This document shows positions 59,944 to 64,000 of a stretch of DNA of 64,000 nucleotides, in pieces. Source of the stretch: a bacterium (GTDB taxonomy: Bacteria; Verrucomicrobiota; Verrucomicrobiia; Chthoniobacterales; UBA6821); the NCBI GenBank assembly GCA_021849805.1, contig JAJZSL010000006.1, forward strand, positions 1 to 64,000. The letters are read 5' to 3'. Under the pieces are notes generated by a model that saw only the letters and a program-made list of their open reading frames with translations, was not told the origin of the DNA and made no database searches. A program made the translations under genes and the position numbers. Position 1 is the stretch's first letter; each line of letters begins with the position of its first letter.

Positions 59944-60972
59944 TTATTTCCTTTGGACCTTCAAAGAGTCTAAATGACATTGCCAATGCCAACTATGAGC
60001 ACACATCATTTCTAAATTGTAAGTAGCAGACCAACCGAGTTGTTGCTGGGCAGCTGTTGGATCAGCCCAAGAAGCAGCAACATCTCCTGGTCGCCGTTGG
60101 ATAACTTCGTAAGGAATATTCTGCCCACTCGCCTGCTCAAAAGCGTCAATAACCTCTAGTACAGAAGAACCACGGCCTCTACCTAAGTTAAATGTCCAGC
60201 ATCCCTCTCTTTGCTCGGTTTTTTGAAGAGCAAGAACATGCCCTTGAGCTAGATCCATAACATGAATATAGTCTCGTACAGCCGTTCCATCAGCTGTTGG
60301 ATAATCATTCCCAAAGATAAAAAGTTTTTTGCGTATACCAGCAGCAACTTGCATGAGATAGGGAAGGAGATTATTAGGCGTACCAGTAGGAGTCTCTCCA
60401 ATGAAACCACTAGGATGAGCTCCAATAGGATTAAAATAACGGAGAGAAAGGACACTTTGGAGAGTGTTAGCGTGATAGAGGTCATTGATGATTTTCTCTA
60501 TCATAAGTTTTGATCGCCCGTAGGGGTTGATAGGATCAAGAAGTGCTTGTTCTTGAAAGGGTGGTATAGTCTTCTCTCCATAGACAGCAGCTGAAGAGGA
60601 AAAAACTAATCTTGAAACTCCTGCTTGTTTCATTGCTTTCAATAAAACGAGTGACCCTGTAACATTAATGTCGTAATAATCAAGAGGCTTAGCAACTGAT
60701 TCTCCAACAGCTTTCACTCCCGCCAAATGAATAACAGCATAACAAGGGTACGTTTGGAAAATTTCCTTTAAGGTTGCTAAATCACGAATATCACCTCGTA
60801 AAACAAGAAGTGATGGCCCAATCAGCTGGGTCAATCTCTCTATTACGGAAGGATCGCTATTGCTGAAGTTATCAAAGAGAAGAGGTCGATATCCTGCTTG
60901 CGCAAGAGCAACACAAGTATGTGATCCAATATAACCAGCCCCTCCAGTAACAAGAATAATTTTTTGTTGCAC
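59944..60972 (-). CDS. galE: UDP-glucose 4-epimerase
   Basis: GalE interconverts UDP-glucose and UDP-galactose. The 342-residue product starts at GTG 60972 and has [35 protein letters not shown] with [11 protein letters not shown] (catalytic Tyr-x3-Lys), and [13 protein letters not shown]. It is the first gene of the O-antigen transcript, so a promoter is expected in the 211-bp gap towards tonB; none was convincing by eye. The implied galactose or GalNAc-type donor would add to the rhamnose in the chain. Confidence 0.94.
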   Translation of the reverse strand: MQQKIILVTGGAGYIGSHTCVALAQAGYRPLLFDNFSNSDPSVIERLTQLIGPSLLVLRGDIRDLATLKEIFQTYPCYAVIHLAGVKAVGESVAKPLDYYDINVTGSLVLLKAMKQAGVSRLVFSSSAAVYGEKTIPPFQEQALLDPINPYGRSKLMIEKIINDLYHANTLQSVLSLRYFNPIGAHPSGFIGETPTGTPNNLLPYLMQVAAGIRKKLFIFGNDYPTADGTAVRDYIHVMDLAQGHVLALQKTEQREGCWTFNLGRGRGSSVLEVIDAFEQASGQNIPYEVIQRRPGDVAASWADPTAAQQQLGWSATYNLEMMCAHSWHWQCHLDSLKVQRK

Positions 60973-61198
60973 TATAAAAACGATCAGAAAGAAAGAAAAA
61001 GCCTGCTATGAGCCGTTGAACTTTAATCATTCCTCGAATTTTAATAAAGAATCATTTTTCTTGCAGAAGGCAAGCGAGATTTGAGATCCATGTTTTTATT
61101 ACTATGCCAAGGAAGGAGCAACCTCTTTTGCTCTTCTTATAGAACAACTCTTTTCTTTCTATGAAAATTAGAAGAAGTATAAATTGCATCTTCTAATT

Positions 61199-61786
61199 AT
61201 GGACTCTTACTTTGCTTCCTTTCTCTTAGCATTAGTAGTCCATGTTCTCTTTTTTATTTCATGGAATTCCATAAAGGAAAAACCTCGGTATGGTATTCAT
61301 CAAGGACTCTCTAGTTTAGAGATTATTGTTGCAGAGAAAATCCAAAAGGAAGAAGAGAATCCTCTTTTTAAAGAAAAAAAATTCCTTCAGCATCAACAAG
61401 GAGAAATCTTTCAACAACCAAAAGGCTCACTCTCTTTACAAAAAGAACACACTCTCTCCTCCTCGAAGAATTTTCTCTCAACTGTCTCCTCAGCTTCTTC
61501 TGGAGCTCTAGAAGCTACTCCGAGCTATCTTAAAAATCCACAGCCACTCTACCCGCACGAGGAGAGAGAAGCGGGACATCAAGGTGTTGTTCTTCTACAT
61601 GCTACGCTCAATGCCCAAGGAAGAATCGTTCATTTAGAAGTTATACATTCTTCAGGCTACCCAAAATTAGACCAACAAGCTGCATTAACAGTAGGAAAAA
61701 GCTGGCTGTTTCGTCCAGCGTATCAACACGGCCATGCTGTTTGCTCAGAAATATTGATTCCCATCCACTTTTCTCTCCAAGATTAA
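61199..61786 (+). CDS. TonB-family energy transducer
   Basis: TonB links the inner-membrane proton-motive complex to outer-membrane transporters. The ATG at 61199 gives 195 residues (a TTG five codons earlier is also in frame). One N-terminal membrane segment (MDSYFASFLLALVVHVLFFISW) is followed by a charged and Ser-rich linker (not the usual Pro-rich one) and a C-terminal TonB domain (NPQPLYPHEEREAGHQGVVLLHATLNAQGRI..., SGYPKLDQQAALTVGKSWLFRPA). No ExbB/ExbD genes are adjacent. It converges with the mS38-like gene 11 bp away. Confidence 0.88.
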   Translation: MDSYFASFLLALVVHVLFFISWNSIKEKPRYGIHQGLSSLEIIVAEKIQKEEENPLFKEKKFLQHQQGEIFQQPKGSLSLQKEHTLSSSKNFLSTVSSASSGALEATPSYLKNPQPLYPHEEREAGHQGVVLLHATLNAQGRIVHLEVIHSSGYPKLDQQAALTVGKSWLFRPAYQHGHAVCSEILIPIHFSLQD

Positions 61787-61797
61787 GATTTTTAAAA

Positions 61798-61902
61798 TTA
61801 AGATTTGTAACGCAAACGTTTTTTGTGACGATTGAGTTTCATCCGTTTCCGGCGTTTGTGTTTAGCAATTTTTGCTTTTCTTTTCTTTTTAATTGATCCC
61901 AT
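61798..61902 (-). CDS. AURKAIP1/COX24 (mS38/bS22-type) small basic ribosomal protein
   Basis: This 34-residue gene, too short for routine gene finding, starts MGSIKKKRKAKIAKHKRRKR and continues with MKLNRHKKRLRYKS. The KKKRKAKIAKHKRRKR...KKRLR pattern is that of the AURKAIP1/COX24 domain, homologous to mitochondrial mS38 and bacterial bS22-like proteins of the small ribosomal subunit, and such stand-alone genes occur in Verrucomicrobia and Bacteroidetes. It lies on the minus strand, convergent with tonB, and its start is 43 bp from the end of the decayed MITE. Confidence 0.85.
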   Translation of the reverse strand: MGSIKKKRKAKIAKHKRRKRMKLNRHKKRLRYKS

Positions 61903-61944
61903 TGAATTGTTCTATTTTCAGATGTTAGAGCGAGAGTTCTCATT

Positions 61945-62067
61945 TATAGTCAAATTACTTCAAAGTTACAAGAGAGAACGCAGAGATTTCTAGAAAGAAC
62001 AAGGCTAAAGATAAAATGCTATTCTCAAGAACAAATCTCATGTCTGCTATTTTAAACTCATTTGACG
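61945..62067 (+). mobile_element. Decayed MITE, copy C
   Basis: The left end TATAGTCAAATTACTT at 61945 matches the MITE inverted repeat; internal blocks GCAGAGATTTCTAGAAAG and AAGGCTAAAGATAAAATGC align with GCAGAGATTTTTAAAAAAGG and AAGGCCGAAGACCAAGTGC of copy A. The right inverted repeat is lost or reduced to an ACTCATTTGACG relic. It occupies much of the 229-bp gap before the secreted orphan gene. Confidence 0.65.
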
Positions 62068-62131
62068 AAAGAATCTACAAGGAGAAGTATTCTCTTCTAG
62101 CACATAGCTCTCTTAGAGTGATTCAAAAAAA

Positions 62132-63229
62132 ATGATGAGAATCGTTTTCTTTTGCCTCTTGGTGATAAATATTTCTTCTTTCGGTCAAGAAGTATGTCGT
62201 GCTCTTCCACTGAGGAAGTCAGTCCTTTTAGCAAACTCGGAGAATAAAAATTTGAAGTCTCAACCACTTCGAGCTTCTTCGTGTCAAGCTACAGCAGACT
62301 GGATCGCTCATCAACCAGAGATGGAGGTGACTTGGCATGAATTTTTTGGACAACGCTATAGTCCAATGAAACAATGGTCTTTCAGTGAGCTTGTTTCTCG
62401 TATTCCATCACCACTTGTTGTTCGTTATTTGTTTGGAGGGCCTGATCTCCTCAGTCTCTTAGCTTTTTTTCCTGATGCTCCAACCTACATTCTCTGTGGT
62501 ATGGAGCCAATTGGTAATATGCCATCGATAGAGGAACTTTCGCTTGAAGAATTAGAGAAAGGAGCTACTCAAATTTGTCAGAGTACAAAAACTTTTTTTA
62601 CTTATGGGTATTTTATTACTAAGGAAATGAAGGAAAGAATGAACCAAAAGAGGTCTTTCCAAGGAGTTCTACCGATCTTATTGACTTTCTTGGCACTGCA
62701 TGGTGCTTCTATTCTCGATATTGAGCCTTTTTCTCTAGGAGGAATTCCAGCAGTAAAAATTTCTTTTCAATCCTCCTTCAAAAATATTCCTCAAGATGTT
62801 TTCTACATTCAAGCGGATCTTTCCAATGAAGGAGATCTTTCTATATTCAAGTGGCTACGTTCTTTTGGTCCAGGAGCTGCTTATTTAAAGGCAGCTTCTT
62901 ATTTACTTCATGAAAATCGATTTTCTCGTGCTCGCGAATTTCTATTAACGGAATCAACTTCTATTCTCGAAGATGATTCTGGCATTCCATTACGCTTTTT
63001 TAATCAACAGCAATGGTCTCGGTATTTCTTCGGGGATTACCAAGGCCCTATCGAGCTTTTTAAAAAATATCACCAAACTGACCTTACTTCCGTTTATACT
63101 ACGTCACCACTAAGTGGCCCCATGCCTTTTGGGACAGGTTATCAGTTCAAGGATGGAACTGATGGAGGAGCTCATCTTCTACTTTTTGTTAAAAAGGAAT
63201 TTATTCCAAAAGCCACTCTCACGAAGTAG
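62132..63229 (+). CDS. Exported protein of unknown function
   Basis: The 365-residue product starts with an MM doublet and a signal-peptide-like segment (IVFFCLLVINISSFGQ, cleavage probable after residue 18-19). The mature part is a soluble alpha/beta protein with FGGPDLLSLLAFFPDAPTYILCGMEPIGNMPS, an unusual stretch near residue 105-135, and IFKWLRSFGPGAAYLKAASYLLHE. No family was recognised and no catalytic motif is obvious. It is flanked by a decayed MITE and by a dispersed repeat, and stands alone on its strand. Confidence 0.75.
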   Translation: MMRIVFFCLLVINISSFGQEVCRALPLRKSVLLANSENKNLKSQPLRASSCQATADWIAHQPEMEVTWHEFFGQRYSPMKQWSFSELVSRIPSPLVVRYLFGGPDLLSLLAFFPDAPTYILCGMEPIGNMPSIEELSLEELEKGATQICQSTKTFFTYGYFITKEMKERMNQKRSFQGVLPILLTFLALHGASILDIEPFSLGGIPAVKISFQSSFKNIPQDVFYIQADLSNEGDLSIFKWLRSFGPGAAYLKAASYLLHENRFSRAREFLLTESTSILEDDSGIPLRFFNQQQWSRYFFGDYQGPIELFKKYHQTDLTSVYTTSPLSGPMPFGTGYQFKDGTDGGAHLLLFVKKEFIPKATLTK

Positions 63230-63262
63230 CAATTAAGAATTGGCGTGTCCCTGCCATCTGTC

Positions 63263-63405
63263 ACTAGACCATTTTAAATAAAGTTATAACTGATGCAGTA
63301 TCAGAAACGAGGAACACAGACCCGCCGAGCCTTCTCATGCTCGAAGACTCGAGCACCGAAGTGACGTCACAACACGGTGCTACAACGTTAGTAAACATGC
63401 TCTAG
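63263..63405 (+). repeat. ~150-bp dispersed intergenic repeat, copy 3 (uninterrupted)
   Basis: It shares the right-hand block with copies at 2173 and 12003: CAGACCCGCCGAGC, TTCTCATGCTCGAAGACTCG, CACCGAAGTGACGTCAC and ATGCTCTAG. The left-hand block (CATTTTAAATAAAGTTATAA) aligns less well with ATGTTTTAAATAATGTTGCA of the copy at 11793. No MITE is present at the position corresponding to the insertion in copy 2. Confidence 0.65.
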
Positions 63406-63425
63406 AGAGAGATAGAGCTCTCTTC

Positions 63426-64000
63426 TCAGTTCTCACCTGCATAGCTGCGATACCACTCTACAAATTTTGGAATTCCTACATTAATAGAGACTTGAGGATT
63501 GTATCCTAATAGCTCTCGTGCCTTACTAATATCAGCATAAGTATGTGGCATATCTCCTGGTTGTTCTGGAAATTTTTCGATGATTGCTCGTTTCCCAAGC
63601 TCTTTTTCAAGAGCAAGGAGAAGCTCTGAAAGAGAAATTGTTTTATGTTCTCCCAAATTAAAAATATCAAACCTTTTTTTATGATACCTTAGGGCTCCTA
63701 ATACTCCTTGAACAATATCCTCAATGTAAGTATAGTCACGACGTGTTGAGCCGTCTCCAAATTGTTTCAGTGGGCGCCCCTGCATAATGGCTTTCGTAAA
63801 AGCATGAATTGCTAAGTCTGGCCTCTGTCTTGGTCCGTAAACAGTAAAAAAACGTAAACAAATAATACTCATTCCATAGAGATGAGAAAAATTTCCGCAG
63901 AGCTGCTCTCCAGCAAGTTTGGTAGCTGCATAGGGACTTAAGGTTTGTAGAAGAGGCATCTCTTCGTGAAAAGGAAATTGTGTACTTGATCCATAAACAG
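63426..64000 (-). CDS. NAD-dependent sugar-nucleotide epimerase (5' end outside window)
   Basis: The frame is open through the right edge, so the N-terminal Rossmann motif is beyond the window. Visible features: VYGSSTQFPFHEE at the edge, the catalytic SPYAATKLAGEQLC (Tyr-x3-Lys), RFFTVYGPRQRPDLAIHAFTKAI, FGDGSTRRDYTYIEDIVQG, and YNPQVSINVGIPKFVEWYRSY. The wording matches UDP-glucuronate 4-epimerase-like members of the SDR superfamily (WcaG/GalE relatives). It may belong to another envelope polysaccharide operon to the right. Confidence 0.88.
   Translation of the reverse strand, partial: VYGSSTQFPFHEEMPLLQTLSPYAATKLAGEQLCGNFSHLYGMSIICLRFFTVYGPRQRPDLAIHAFTKAIMQGRPLKQFGDGSTRRDYTYIEDIVQGVLGALRYHKKRFDIFNLGEHKTISLSELLLALEKELGKRAIIEKFPEQPGDMPHTYADISKARELLGYNPQVSINVGIPKFVEWYRSYAGEN

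Noticed and set aside
59012-59992. Longer RfbA beginning at 59992
   Set aside because: It would overlap the end of galE by about 49 bp and add residues without similarity; the ATG at 59932 fits the gap.

Overview
The window looks like a chromosomal segment of a Gram-negative bacterium of the PVC superphylum, most likely a Verrucomicrobiota member. Supporting signs are a BamA with Verrucomicrobia-like barrel wording, an EF-P whose modification loop reads PGNLRAF (a form I associate with PVC bacteria), a lysine/alanine-rich histone-H1-like protein, a 34-residue AURKAIP1/COX24 (mS38/bS22-type) protein, LPS genes and modest G+C by eye. The genus cannot be fixed from sequence reading alone. No rRNA, tRNA or CRISPR array was recognised.

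Layout. 1-1467: 3' part of a helical-repeat protein of unknown function. 1468-2482: a gene-free kilobase packed with several repeat types. 2483-12722: mostly housekeeping genes (bamA, H1-like protein, coaC, gmk, polX, a GT2-like protein, a DEDDh exonuclease, DAHP synthase, yajQ, a pseudopilin). 12770-25993: carbohydrate and envelope genes (glgB, a GH5 lipoprotein, a GT9 transferase, a second glycosidase coupled to an APC permease and a CLC transporter, efp, kdsD, a large discoidin-containing glycosidase). 26278-34031: the membrane arm of complex I, nuoH-I-J-K-L-M-N, followed after 4 bp by an MgtA-type Mg2+ ATPase, then metG, an LpxL-type acyltransferase, an entericidin-like lipoprotein and an Agl23-like GT-C protein.

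41478-60972 is one long minus-strand O-antigen cluster: galE, rfbA, rfbC, wzm, wzt, a 1568-residue methyltransferase/kinase-like/GT4/RgpF fusion, two GT-C membrane proteins, a Glf-like flavoprotein, a GT2, a second GT4-RgpF protein, rfbB and rfbD. The gene set implies dTDP-L-rhamnose supply, cytoplasmic assembly of a rhamnose-containing chain, probable end-capping by the fusion protein, and export by Wzm/Wzt, whose Wzt carries a C-terminal glycan-binding domain. The middle of the cluster is visibly more A+T-rich than its surroundings. After it come tonB, the mS38-like gene, a secreted orphan protein and a sugar-nucleotide epimerase cut by the window end.

The most unusual signals are (i) the giant fusion protein, which resembles a WbdD-type chain terminator joined to its own glycosyltransferases, and (ii) two families of non-coding mobile or dispersed repeats: a 166-bp MITE with TA-flanked terminal inverted repeats (two full copies and one decayed copy) and a ~150-bp intergenic repeat (three copies). 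One MITE sits inside one copy of the larger repeat, while the other two copies are unoccupied.
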